The notes beneath the pieces were generated by a model that was not told the origin of the DNA, searched no databases, and saw only the letters and a list, made by a program, of their open reading frames with translations. A program made the translations under genes and the position numbers. From assembly GCA_964577825.1 (NCBI GenBank), contig CAZOBJ010000036.1:1-26044 (forward strand): a stretch of 26,044 bases of DNA. The letters run 5' to 3'. This DNA is from CAZOBJ01 sp964577825 (GTDB lineage: Bacteria > Planctomycetota > SZUA-567 > JAFGNG01). The stretch's first letter is position 1, and each line of letters opens with the position of its first letter. Of the stretch, positions 16,081-23,118 are shown piece after piece.

Positions 16081-16165
16081 GCTTGACACGCCTCCAACAA
16101 CCCGGCGCACGGTCGCCGGCAAGCACCTCCGGGAAGCGTATGCGTCTGAGCAGGGCGTGTCAAGC
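16081..16165. repeat. 12-bp inverted repeat with nested hairpin
   Basis: GCTTGACACGCC at 16081-16092 recurs in perfect inverted orientation at 16154-16165, with 61 bp between. Inside the interval a second perfect repeat, CCGGCG/CGCCGG (16102-16107 and 16114-16119), forms a tight hairpin with a 6-nt loop. The pattern could be a folded leader RNA, a pair of operator sites, or the remains of a small mobile element. It lies in the 312-bp gap between the divergent membrane protein and the epimerase gene, just upstream of a candidate promoter. Confidence 0.6.
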
Positions 16166-16208
16166 CGTGCGGCGGCCCGAGGCGTGCTTCGTTTCCCGAG
16201 GAAACACC

Positions 16209-16237
16209 TTGAGCCAAACGCCATAACTCGCTAGAGT
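16209..16237 (+). promoter_or_regulatory. Candidate promoter for the epimerase gene
   Basis: TTGAGC (16209-16214), a 17-bp spacer and TAGAGT (16232-16237) match the sigma70 consensus at 4 of 6 positions in each box. The predicted start near 16244 leaves a leader of about 48 nt before ATG 16292. The inverted repeat at 16081-16165 ends 44 bp upstream. Confidence 0.4.
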
Positions 16238-16291
16238 ACCTGCATCCGACATGCGTGCTCACCAAGAGGACATGTCCCGCAGGAGGGTCCC

Positions 16292-17848
16292 ATGCGCCTG
16301 GACACGATCCACAAGGCCGCGGAGAAAGCGAGCAACCAGGAGGCCCTGCACCCCATCTCCCAGCTCGCCGAAGGCAACGTATACCCTGAAAGCGTCACGC
16401 CTTGCGAGGGCGGCGTGGTCTTCCTCGCGTGTAAAGGCCGTGAGAAGATCGTCCACGTACTGCTGCGCCCGAGCGCCCGCGACCTTGAGCACATCCCGGC
16501 CCGTGTGCGCGAACAGGTCCGGCTCGACGACGAGCCGGCCGAGCATTGCGCAATGCCTTGCGACCACGAGACCGCCCTTCTGGTGCGGCGTCTCGTCCCG
16601 TGGGCGCGCCCGCAGTGCCTGGGCACTCAAGCCTCCCTGGGACTAGGTGACCGATTAGGGCTTGCCACGCCCGGGCATGTACAGGCTGTGCGCGGCACCG
16701 GGCTCGCGCCCATCTTCGCCCAGCAGTCCATTCGCGAGATGGAGCGAACCGGTCGCACGCCAGAGCAGGTGCTCGACACCGCCACTTTCGGCGTGCTCCA
16801 GTCCGGCTGGCGGGCGCCCTACGGATCCGACGCGGATCACCTGAAGACCGTCCAGGACATCAGCGCGTGCCTCGCCGCTGGCTTCACGATGTTCACCGTC
16901 GACCCGGGCGACCACGTCGTCAACGAAGCGGACCAGATGCAGCCTGACGCCCTGGAACAAGCGGCTGCAGAGCTTCCTTGGGACGACTTGGAGACGAGCC
17001 TTGCCGACTGCCGCGCCAGGTTCGCGGATCGCAGCTTCGACCTGCCGGGCGATCACAAGGTGGCGTTCACGAAAGAACAGATGCTGCGGGCCCTGGTCAA
17101 GTACGGCAAAGCCGTAGCGCATACGATCAGGATGCAGCGCGAGCTGCACGTCCTGGCCGATGGACGGCCCTATGAACTCGAAATGAGCGTGGACGAAACG
17201 GACAGCCCCACGGCACCCAGGGAGCACTTTCTTGTGGCGAGCGAGCTTCGACGTGTCGGCCTCAGGCCCGTCAGCCTGGCTCCGCGCTTCGTAGGTCGGT
17301 TCGAGAAAGGGGTGGACTACATCGGCGACCTGCAGGCCTTTGAGCGCGACTTCGCGGTCCACGCGGCGATCGCCCGCGCGCTGGGCCCCTACAAGATCAG
17401 CCTGCACAGCGGGTCGGACAAGTTCAGCGTGTATGACATCGCAGCGCGCCACACCGAGGGGCTTATGCACGTCAAGACCGCGGGCACCAGCTATCTGGAG
17501 GCTCTTCGCGCCGCCGCTCGCATCGATCCCGCTCTATTCCGCGACATCCTGGCGTTCGCTCGCGAGCATTACGACGCGGACCGGCGCACCTATCACGTGT
17601 CCGCCTCTCTGGAAAAGATCCCCTCGCCCGAAGAGATAACCGATGACCGCCTTGGAGAAGCGCTCGACCAGTTTGACGCGCGCCAGGCCCTCCACGTAAC
17701 CTATGGCTCAGTCCTTGCCGCGGTCGACGACTCCGGCGCGCCGCGCTTTCGCGACCGCCTCTACGAGACGCTCGAAGAGCACGAGGAGGAGCACTACGCG
17801 TGTCTGGCACGCCATCTGCGAAGACACGCACAGCCCTTTGCGGGATAG
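16292..17848 (+). CDS. uxaE: Tagaturonate/fructuronate epimerase family protein (UxaE-like)
   Basis: A 518-residue protein with a strong AGGAGG ribosome-binding site 5 bp before ATG 16292. Family-typical stretches are SLGLGDRLGLATPGH, AGFTMFTVDPGDHV, ELEMSVDETDSPT, KISLHSGSDKFSVY and HVKTAGTSYLEALR. The family, first worked out for the Thermotoga enzyme, epimerises D-tagaturonate and D-fructuronate, a metal-dependent step in galacturonate use. Full family length with no gaps visible. No other uronate genes (isomerase, reductase, kinase, KDPG aldolase) are near; the next genes, a TerB/SUMF1 fusion and a Memo-like protein, do not belong to the pathway. Substrate is therefore by family only, and divergent members may act on other keto-sugar acids. 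Confidence 0.8.
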   Translation: MRLDTIHKAAEKASNQEALHPISQLAEGNVYPESVTPCEGGVVFLACKGREKIVHVLLRPSARDLEHIPARVREQVRLDDEPAEHCAMPCDHETALLVRRLVPWARPQCLGTQASLGLGDRLGLATPGHVQAVRGTGLAPIFAQQSIREMERTGRTPEQVLDTATFGVLQSGWRAPYGSDADHLKTVQDISACLAAGFTMFTVDPGDHVVNEADQMQPDALEQAAAELPWDDLETSLADCRARFADRSFDLPGDHKVAFTKEQMLRALVKYGKAVAHTIRMQRELHVLADGRPYELEMSVDETDSPTAPREHFLVASELRRVGLRPVSLAPRFVGRFEKGVDYIGDLQAFERDFAVHAAIARALGPYKISLHSGSDKFSVYDIAARHTEGLMHVKTAGTSYLEALRAAARIDPALFRDILAFAREHYDADRRTYHVSASLEKIPSPEEITDDRLGEALDQFDARQALHVTYGSVLAAVDDSGAPRFRDRLYETLEEHEEEHYACLARHLRRHAQPFAG

Positions 17849-17917
17849 GGCGCCGCACGGTGCATATGGCCCCGGCCCATCTGGCCGCGGCGCCCGCAGG
17901 CAGAAGAGGAGAACCCG

Positions 17918-19081
17918 ATGGATGAGGCGCGCAAGCGACGTTGGCACAATTTGCTGGTGGCCGCACTGGCCGACAAAGCGCTTTCCGAGGAAGAACGCAG
18001 TTACCTCGGTGCGCTGCGGCGCGAGATCGGGGTCACGGACGAGGAAGCCCGTGCGGTAGCACAGCAACTGCGAAGCGGAGACACCGGCCTGCGCTTCACC
18101 GGCGACCATCAGGACCGGGCTACGGTTTTGCGCGACCTGATCGGCGTCGCGCTGGCCGACGGTGTGATCGAGTCCCCGGAGCGGCGGATGCTCACGCGCG
18201 TGGCCCGGCACCTGGACATCTCGGACGCCGAGCTCGAGCGCCATATCGATGAGGAGCGCGCCGCAAGTGCCTCCGAGGCGCCCCAGGAAGCCTCCACGCC
18301 TACGGAGCCCGAGGAAGTGACCGGCGGCACCACACCCTCGGATGAGCCCGAGGACACGACTCGCGCCGAGACCGACGCCGACATGGCCCCGCCTCCGCCT
18401 CCTCCGCTCGAGAAGCTTCAGCATACGACGGTCCACCAGAATACCGGGATCGAGCTCATCCAGATCCCTGGCGGCGTGTTCTCGTTCGGAGCGGGGTCCG
18501 TGGGGTTCACGGAGCGTGAGGCGCGCGTGTCTCCGTTCCTAATCGGACGCTTCCCGGTCACGAACGAGCAATGGAGCCGTTTCGAGTCCGCGACAGACCA
18601 CCAGGGGCGCGAGGACTTCGGCCCACGGTTCAACGACCCGCGCCAGCCCGTGGTCGGCGTCTCCTACGAAGACGCGTGCGCGTTCTGCCAATGGGCCGGC
18701 CTGCGTCTGCCCTCGGAGCGCGAGTGGGAGTTCGCCGCCCGCGGCGCGGACGGCCGGCCCTTCCCGTGGGGGACCGAGTACCCGGACCACGCCCGGTGCA
18801 ACTATGGCCGCAACCTGTTTGACGAATCCGGGCCGACCACCTTGCCCGTCGGGAGTCTGCCGGACGGCAACAGCCCCTTCGGCTGCGGGGGGATGATCGG
18901 CAATGTCGGCGAATGGTGCATGTCAGACCGCTCGACGGATACTTCGCGGGCACCGATCCGAGGCGGACACTGGCTGAGTGCCGTCTACGCGTTGAACGTG
19001 TACTATCGCGACCTTAACGACCGCTCCGACCGCACGAACCGATTCGGGTTTCGCGTGGCCGCGGACCCTGGGAAGGTGTAG
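17918..19081 (+). CDS. TerB-like domain fused to SUMF1/FGE-like domain
   Basis: A 387-residue cytoplasmic protein from ATG 17918, with GAGGAGAA upstream. Residues 1-112 form a TerB-like helical domain with an internal duplication: ALADKALSEEERSYL and ALADGVIESPERRML are the paired acidic segments typical of the tellurite-resistance fold. A Glu/Thr/Pro-rich linker (115-168, with PPPPPPP) joins a SUMF1-type domain (about 175-385) with GIELIQIPGGVFSFG, FLIGRFPVTNEQW, LRLPSEREWEFAARG, GNVGEWC and a final GFRVAADP. True formylglycine-generating enzymes carry two copper-binding cysteines in the penultimate segment; here RGGHWLSAVYALNVYYRD (348-365) has none, and no sulfatase gene is in the window. 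It is thus probably a binding or regulatory SUMF1-like domain. Memo-like gene follows after 33 bp. Confidence 0.82.
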   Translation: MDEARKRRWHNLLVAALADKALSEEERSYLGALRREIGVTDEEARAVAQQLRSGDTGLRFTGDHQDRATVLRDLIGVALADGVIESPERRMLTRVARHLDISDAELERHIDEERAASASEAPQEASTPTEPEEVTGGTTPSDEPEDTTRAETDADMAPPPPPPLEKLQHTTVHQNTGIELIQIPGGVFSFGAGSVGFTEREARVSPFLIGRFPVTNEQWSRFESATDHQGREDFGPRFNDPRQPVVGVSYEDACAFCQWAGLRLPSEREWEFAARGADGRPFPWGTEYPDHARCNYGRNLFDESGPTTLPVGSLPDGNSPFGCGGMIGNVGEWCMSDRSTDTSRAPIRGGHWLSAVYALNVYYRDLNDRSDRTNRFGFRVAADPGKV

Positions 19082-19114
19082 GCTTGACCGCTCTCTTCAG
19101 ACAAGGAGCCTCTC

Positions 19115-19975
19115 ATGTCCGTGCGACGCGCCGACAAGGCCGGATCCTGGTACCCGGCGGACCCGAACAGGCTCAGATCTCTGCTCGACAAGTGCCTCGA
19201 ACCGGGGCGCGTACCCCCGCCGGAAGGCGAGCCCGTGGCCGCAATCGTGCCCCACGCGGGCCTGGAGTTCAGCGGCGCCACCGCAGGCAAGGCCTTCGCC
19301 GCATTGCGTGCGGCTACCCCCCATACCGTGCTGGTGTTCGGGGCCGTGCACACCCTGCCGCTCGAGCGTCCGGCCGTGTGGGCCGAGGGCGCATGGCAGA
19401 CGCCGCTCGGCGACGCACCCGTTGACGCCGAGTTGGCTGCGGACCTGTGCAAGACAGCGGGCGCCGACCCGGACGAGCGGCCCCACCAGGGCGACAACGC
19501 CATCGAAATGCAGATGCCCTTCATCCGCCACTGCTTCCCCGGGGCGAGTGTCGTGCCCGTGGCCGTGCCGCCCACGCCGGACGCGGCCGCGTTCGGCGAG
19601 TCGGTGTGGGGGCTCGTCGCGTCCGGCAACAAGCGCGTGGCCGCGGTCGGCAGCACGGACCTCACCCACTACGGCGCGTCGTTCGGCCTCATGCCCGCAG
19701 GCACGGGCCAGCGCGCCGTGGACTGGACCCGAGAGAACGACCAGCGCCTCATCGACCGGATGCTTGAGCTGGACGCAGCGGCCATCGTGCCCACCGCCAC
19801 TCAGGACCACAGCGCGTGCGGCGCGGGCGCAGCGGCCGCGACCGTGGCCTATGCCAAGGCGGCGGGCGCGCAGGGGACGCTCCTCGAACACACCACCAGC
19901 CACGACATCATGCCCCAGCCCGAGGCGAGCCACCTGGTGGGATATGCGGCGCTTGTGTTTACGCGCCCCCAGTGA
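19115..19975 (+). CDS. Memo-like protein (AmmeMemoRadiSam system protein B)
   Basis: A 286-residue MEMO1-family protein from ATG 19115, with AAGGAG 6 bp upstream. Residues that bind metal in human MEMO1 are all present: His47 in VPHAGLEFSG, His79 in FGAVHTLP, His185 in DLTHYG and Cys235 in HSACGAG. The fold is related to extradiol dioxygenases (LigB-like). In many bacteria and archaea it is fused or linked to an AMMECR1 domain protein and a radical SAM enzyme, in a system of unsolved function; neither partner sits next to it here, and the radical SAM enzyme at 20956-21993 is of the SPASM type, not that one. It follows the TerB/SUMF1 fusion by 33 bp, probably in the same transcript, and is convergent with the next gene. 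Confidence 0.87.
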   Translation: MSVRRADKAGSWYPADPNRLRSLLDKCLEPGRVPPPEGEPVAAIVPHAGLEFSGATAGKAFAALRAATPHTVLVFGAVHTLPLERPAVWAEGAWQTPLGDAPVDAELAADLCKTAGADPDERPHQGDNAIEMQMPFIRHCFPGASVVPVAVPPTPDAAAFGESVWGLVASGNKRVAAVGSTDLTHYGASFGLMPAGTGQRAVDWTRENDQRLIDRMLELDAAAIVPTATQDHSACGAGAAAATVAYAKAAGAQGTLLEHTTSHDIMPQPEASHLVGYAALVFTRPQ

Positions 19976-20032
19976 GCGTGTGTGCGCGCGATTTGTCTGC
20001 TGCCCCAGTGACGCGCCCGCACCTCGCAATGT

Positions 20033-20959
20033 CTAGATCGCGTCCGGCGACGAAGGCTCCTTAGCAGGCCGCGTCGGACGCTCATGCCGCGAGCAGAGCG
20101 CGCGCACTGCGTACACGGCAAACCGCACGCCTAAGCCTGCGAGCACCACCGGCGCGAGCACGCGGCGCCAGGGATGATAGGTGCGGAAGTAGGTCCACAT
20201 GCTGCGGTGGCGCTCGTACACCAGGCGAACGGACCGCTCGGCGGCGCTGCGCCCGACCCGGTGGGTCACCTGCGCCGCGGGCACGTACCAGCGCGCCCAG
20301 CCGGCCAGGTCCAATGCCCTGCACAGCGCCGTATCCTCGCAGAAGAGGAAATACCGCTCGTCGAAGCCGCCGACCGCCTCAAAGGCCTCTCGCCGCACCA
20401 TGAGGGCACAGCCCGAAAGCCAGTCCACCGCGCGGGGCTCCTCGCCCGCGGCGGCGTCGCTCATGAGATACGCGCGCGAGCCCGGGTTGGCGGGCCACAA
20501 CCGCGTGAGCACACTGTACCGATGAAAGAGAAACGTCCACGCCCCGGGCCACCTGCGCGCCGAGAGCTGGCGTGTGCCGTCCGGATTGCGCACGAACGGC
20601 CCGGCCGTCCCCGCGTGCGGGTGCTTGTCCAGGAAGTCCGCCAACACCCCCGGCGCCCCGGGGCCGACCTGTGCGTCCGGATTCAGGAAGAACAGATACT
20701 CCCCACAGAACCCGGCGGCGCCTCGGTTGTTCGCGCGGCCGAACCCCAGGTTTGTTCCCGGGTCGTCGTATCGCACACGCGGATGCCGAGTCACGAGCGC
20801 GCGCGTCGAGGACTGCGAGGCATTGTCCACGACCACCACTTCGCAGTCCGGCTCCTCAGCGAGTGCACTCAGGCACTGCGCCAGGTCCGTGTCGCACCCA
20901 TAGGCAACGATCACTGCGCGGATTCGGCTCGCGTTTTCCGCATCCTGTTGCACGGTCAC
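20033..20959 (-). CDS. Family 2 glycosyltransferase (WbbL/rhamnosyltransferase-like)
   Basis: A 308-residue GT2 enzyme. The start is GTG 20959, whose GTGA overlaps the radical SAM stop by 4 bp; longer starts would run far into that gene. The GT-A fold shows RAVIVAYG, VVVVDNASQSST, NLGFGRANNRGA and the metal-site variant FFLNPDAQV, then LSGCALMVRREAFEAVGGFDE and the acid/base-like FLFCEDTALCRAL. A single hydrophobic stretch near the C-terminus (VLAPVVLAGLGVRFAVYAV) probably anchors it to the membrane. Relatives add rhamnose or similar sugars to cell-surface polysaccharides from nucleotide donors. It is the last gene of a three-gene coupled operon with a flavodoxin/ferredoxin and a radical SAM enzyme, an unusual setting for a GT2. 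Confidence 0.88.
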   Translation of the reverse strand: MTVQQDAENASRIRAVIVAYGCDTDLAQCLSALAEEPDCEVVVVDNASQSSTRALVTRHPRVRYDDPGTNLGFGRANNRGAAGFCGEYLFFLNPDAQVGPGAPGVLADFLDKHPHAGTAGPFVRNPDGTRQLSARRWPGAWTFLFHRYSVLTRLWPANPGSRAYLMSDAAAGEEPRAVDWLSGCALMVRREAFEAVGGFDERYFLFCEDTALCRALDLAGWARWYVPAAQVTHRVGRSAAERSVRLVYERHRSMWTYFRTYHPWRRVLAPVVLAGLGVRFAVYAVRALCSRHERPTRPAKEPSSPDAI

Positions 20960-21993
20960 GGGAGCACCCCGCTCTCGGCCGGTGTGCGTACCCGCCGGCC
21001 TCCGCCCAGAATGGTGCGCGCCAGTCGCACAAGCGCGTGACGGCCCAGGCGGTGGTGCAGGTTCACGCATCTCTGGCACAGCGTAGGTGGGCGTCCCTGG
21101 GTGAGCGCTGCGCGCAAGCCCTTGAGCCGGTCGCCCGCCCAGAGGTCTGCCAGATCCTTTCTATGCGCGTCGCCGATCTCATATTCGGCCTCCAGATCAT
21201 TGCAGCACGCGACCACGCGGCCGTCCCAGCACACCGTCATCCCCTTCCACAGGAGCGCGCACGGGTAGTAGGGCGGCTGAGGCGTGTCGGGCTCCTCGTG
21301 CGCAACAGGCACATGGCCTGCCCAGTCATGCAACGCGCGAATGCGAATCTCGTCGGGCGCCCACTCGTCCAAGGCCGCGCGCAACGCCCGCGCGTCGCGC
21401 GCGCCGCTTCCTTGCACGTCGATAAGCTGCACAATCGTAACGGGCCGCCGAGTTCTCTCGCGCGCTGCGCACAGAAATCCGCGCACGTTCGCCAGCACTT
21501 CGGCATGGTCGGCACCACGCCGCCACGCCGCGTATCGATTCGCGTCCATCGTGTCCAGAGACACGCTCACCGTAGTCGGCTCAGCATCGAGGAGCGCCTG
21601 CGCGCGGTCCGCGTCCAGCAGCGTGCCGTTCGTGTGCACGAATACGCGCAGCCCGCGCTCGCGCGCCTCGCGAATGCGTTCGGGGTACTGTGGATCGCAC
21701 AGCGGTTCGCCGCCGAAAAAAAGAAACACGCCATAGATCCGACCTGCGCACTGGTCCAGCAGACGGCGGTACAGGGTCCAGTCCATGCGCCCGGTCGGCC
21801 TGCCCCTGCCCTCGCCCGTCGGGCACATGCGGCAGCGCAGGTTGCACGCGTTCGTGGTCTCGATCCACACGACTTCCGGCAACGGGCTCGGCTGTGGGGT
21901 GAGCGCGGACCAGTCCCGCACGGTCCGCGCAAAGCGGATGAGGTCGCCTACTCGCATGTGGCGCACATACTGGCTCTCGGCGAGCCGGATCAT
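20956..21993 (-). CDS. Radical SAM protein with SPASM-type C-terminal domain
   Basis: A 345-residue radical SAM enzyme. The start is ATG 21993, in an ATGA overlap with the preceding gene. The CX3CX2C motif is Cys50, Cys54 and Cys57 in TTNACNLRCRMCP; GGEP at 94-97 is the SAM-binding motif; VHTNGTLLD and VSVSLDTMD are typical barrel strands. The C-terminal region has Cys245, Cys255, Cys263/264, Cys306 and Cys309 in a SPASM-like pattern (VCWDGRVVACCND, LCQRC), implying at least one auxiliary Fe-S cluster. SPASM enzymes act on peptides, sugars (such as BtrN) or cofactors. No small precursor peptide gene is obvious beside it. The flavodoxin/ferredoxin encoded immediately upstream is a likely electron donor, and the GT2 gene downstream hints at a carbohydrate or glycoconjugate product. 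Confidence 0.9.
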   Translation of the reverse strand: MIRLAESQYVRHMRVGDLIRFARTVRDWSALTPQPSPLPEVVWIETTNACNLRCRMCPTGEGRGRPTGRMDWTLYRRLLDQCAGRIYGVFLFFGGEPLCDPQYPERIREARERGLRVFVHTNGTLLDADRAQALLDAEPTTVSVSLDTMDANRYAAWRRGADHAEVLANVRGFLCAARERTRRPVTIVQLIDVQGSGARDARALRAALDEWAPDEIRIRALHDWAGHVPVAHEEPDTPQPPYYPCALLWKGMTVCWDGRVVACCNDLEAEYEIGDAHRKDLADLWAGDRLKGLRAALTQGRPPTLCQRCVNLHHRLGRHALVRLARTILGGGRRVRTPAESGVLP

Positions 21994-22823
21994 TGGGCGG
22001 GCCCGCTCTCGCCGGACGTATCCTGTGCCGCGTTCGCGCCCTGGGCGAGCAGGTCGTCGAGACTGACCTCCGGGTGCCGGTATCGCCGCCGGCCTCGCGT
22101 GCGCCAGCCCACCTGGATCGCCTCCTCCGGACAGGCCTGCAGGCATGCCATGCACTGCTCGCAATGATGCAGCCACACGGGCCGCCCTGCTTCGATGCGG
22201 ATGTTGGCCACCGGGCACACGCGCGCGCACAGACCGCAGCTTGTACAGGTGTCCTCGACCCAGAATCGCTCGTCGGCCTCTGCGAGGTGCGCGGCGGCCA
22301 TGCGGTTTGCGAACCCCGTACCAAACCAGCGCAGCAAGAAGAAGCCACCCTCTGGGCGTGCGCGCTTGCGCGCGCGCACCCCCTGGGCGATCTCGTGCAC
22401 GCGGTCGCGGGCGCAGCGCAGGATCCGATCCCGCTTCTGTTCGGGCGGAGCGCCGTAGAGCGGGGTGAAGTTGCCCGGCATGGCCACGTGGAACCCGGCC
22501 GCCATGTCAAGCCCCCGGGCGCGCAGGCGCGCGGCCGCCTGCCCCAACGCGCCCGTCGGCCATCCGCCGCTCGTGGCCAAGCCAAAGAGATATGCCCCTT
22601 CGGGCACCTCCAGGCCGTCCAAGAACCGCCGTACGATCAGGGGCACGCCGAACGCATACACCGGGAAGGCCACGCCCACGCAGTCCTCAGGCACCTTGGT
22701 CGCACCGAGGTCCATGGCGCGCGCGAGCGAGACGACGCGCGCCTGTGGCAGGTCCTCGGCAAGCCATCGCGCCGCAGCCAGAGTGTTGCCCGTACCCGTG
22801 AAGTAGTAGATGGTAGCCGCCAC
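21990..22823 (-). CDS. EFR1-type flavodoxin/ferredoxin fusion protein
   Basis: A 277-residue redox protein. GTG 22823 is chosen because AAAGGGG lies about 7 bp upstream and the flavodoxin fold begins at once: TIYYFTGTGNT with the FMN phosphate loop at 9-14, then GVAFPVYAFGVPL and LFGLATSGG. Two bacterial ferredoxin motifs follow: Cys193/196/199/203 (CTSCGLCARVCP) and Cys221/224/227/231 (CEQCMACLQACP), each able to hold a 4Fe-4S cluster. EFR1 proteins are cytoplasmic electron carriers with both FMN and Fe-S centres. It is first in the operon under the promoter at 22869-22897 and its stop overlaps the radical SAM start by 4 bp, so it is probably the dedicated reductant of that enzyme. Confidence 0.9.
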   Translation of the reverse strand: MAATIYYFTGTGNTLAAARWLAEDLPQARVVSLARAMDLGATKVPEDCVGVAFPVYAFGVPLIVRRFLDGLEVPEGAYLFGLATSGGWPTGALGQAAARLRARGLDMAAGFHVAMPGNFTPLYGAPPEQKRDRILRCARDRVHEIAQGVRARKRARPEGGFFLLRWFGTGFANRMAAAHLAEADERFWVEDTCTSCGLCARVCPVANIRIEAGRPVWLHHCEQCMACLQACPEEAIQVGWRTRGRRRYRHPEVSLDDLLAQGANAAQDTSGESGPAQ

Positions 22824-22868
22824 CTGGTGTCCCCTTTGCCCAGCGTGGGTCCGTGCGCTCCTGTACGC

Positions 22869-22897
22869 ACTATACTCCTGGGGGCGTCGTGAATCAA
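22869..22897 (-). promoter_or_regulatory. Promoter of the flavodoxin/radical SAM/GT2 operon
   Basis: On the minus strand TTGATT (22897-22892), a 17-bp spacer and TATAGT (22874-22869, 5 of 6 matches) form a good sigma70-type promoter. The predicted start near 22862 is about 40 nt before GTG 22823. Its -35 box lies 12 bp from the -35 box of the divergent tRNA promoter. Confidence 0.62.
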
Positions 22898-22909
22898 ACC
22901 TGCGCCCCC

Positions 22910-22939
22910 TTGACAAGCGCCCAGCCTTGAGACTATACG
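22910..22939 (+). promoter_or_regulatory. Promoter of the tRNA-Met gene
   Basis: A perfect TTGACA (22910-22915) with an 18-bp spacer and TATACG (22934-22939), or CTATAC with 17 bp, precedes the tRNA by about 21 bp, as expected for a stand-alone stable-RNA gene. Confidence 0.68.
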
Positions 22940-22960
22940 TACCGTATGGTCATTCGCAGC

Positions 22961-23037
22961 GGCGGCGTAGCTCAGTTGGTTAGAGCGAGGGATTCATAAG
23001 CCCTAGGTCACTGGTTCGACTCCAGTCGCCGCCACCA
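22961..23037 (+). tRNA. tRNA-Met (anticodon CAT)
   Basis: A complete cloverleaf with acceptor GGCGGCG/CGCCGCC, D-arm GCTC...GAGC, anticodon loop TTCATAA, variable AGGTC, and T-arm ACTGG-TTCGACT-CCAGT, followed by an encoded CCA end. The fully paired first acceptor base pair (G1-C72) argues for an elongator rather than initiator tRNA; a CAT anticodon modified to read AUA isoleucine codons cannot be fully excluded, but the body resembles elongator tRNA-Met. The last anticodon-stem pair is A31 opposite G39, a mismatch next to the loop. It is flanked by its own promoter and terminator. Confidence 0.95.
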
Positions 23038-23050
23038 ATCTCCTATCCCA

Positions 23051-23085
23051 GGCCCTTCCGGCGCACCCGGAGGGGCCTTCGCTTT
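23051..23085 (+). terminator. Terminator after tRNA-Met
   Basis: GGCCCTTCCGG at 23051-23061 and CCGGAGGGGCC at 23067-23077 form an 11-bp stem (one G-T pair) with a 5-nt loop, followed by a broken T-run (TTCGCTTT). It ends the tRNA transcript. The T-run suits the plus strand; on the minus strand only a short weak run follows, so use by the convergent racemase operon is doubtful. Confidence 0.75.
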
Positions 23086-23118
23086 CCGCGCCTTCCACCG
23101 GCAGGACTGCCCAAGCGC

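Noticed and set aside
15962..16234. Plus-strand frame of about 90 codons across the inverted repeat
   Set aside because: It overlaps the start of the minus-strand membrane protein and the repeat, lacks a ribosome-binding site and resembles no family.
17918..19081. Annotation as a formylglycine-generating enzyme (sulfatase activator)
   Set aside because: The cysteine pair needed for catalysis is missing from the expected segment and no sulfatase gene is present.
20956..21993. Annotation as the radical SAM member of the AmmeMemoRadiSam system, given the nearby Memo-like gene
   Set aside because: It has a SPASM-type C-terminus, lies on the opposite strand in a separate operon, and is coupled to a flavodoxin/ferredoxin and GT2 instead.
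22973..23024. Initiator tRNA rather than elongator tRNA-Met
   Set aside because: The first acceptor pair is a normal G-C, whereas bacterial initiator tRNAs usually have an unpaired first position.
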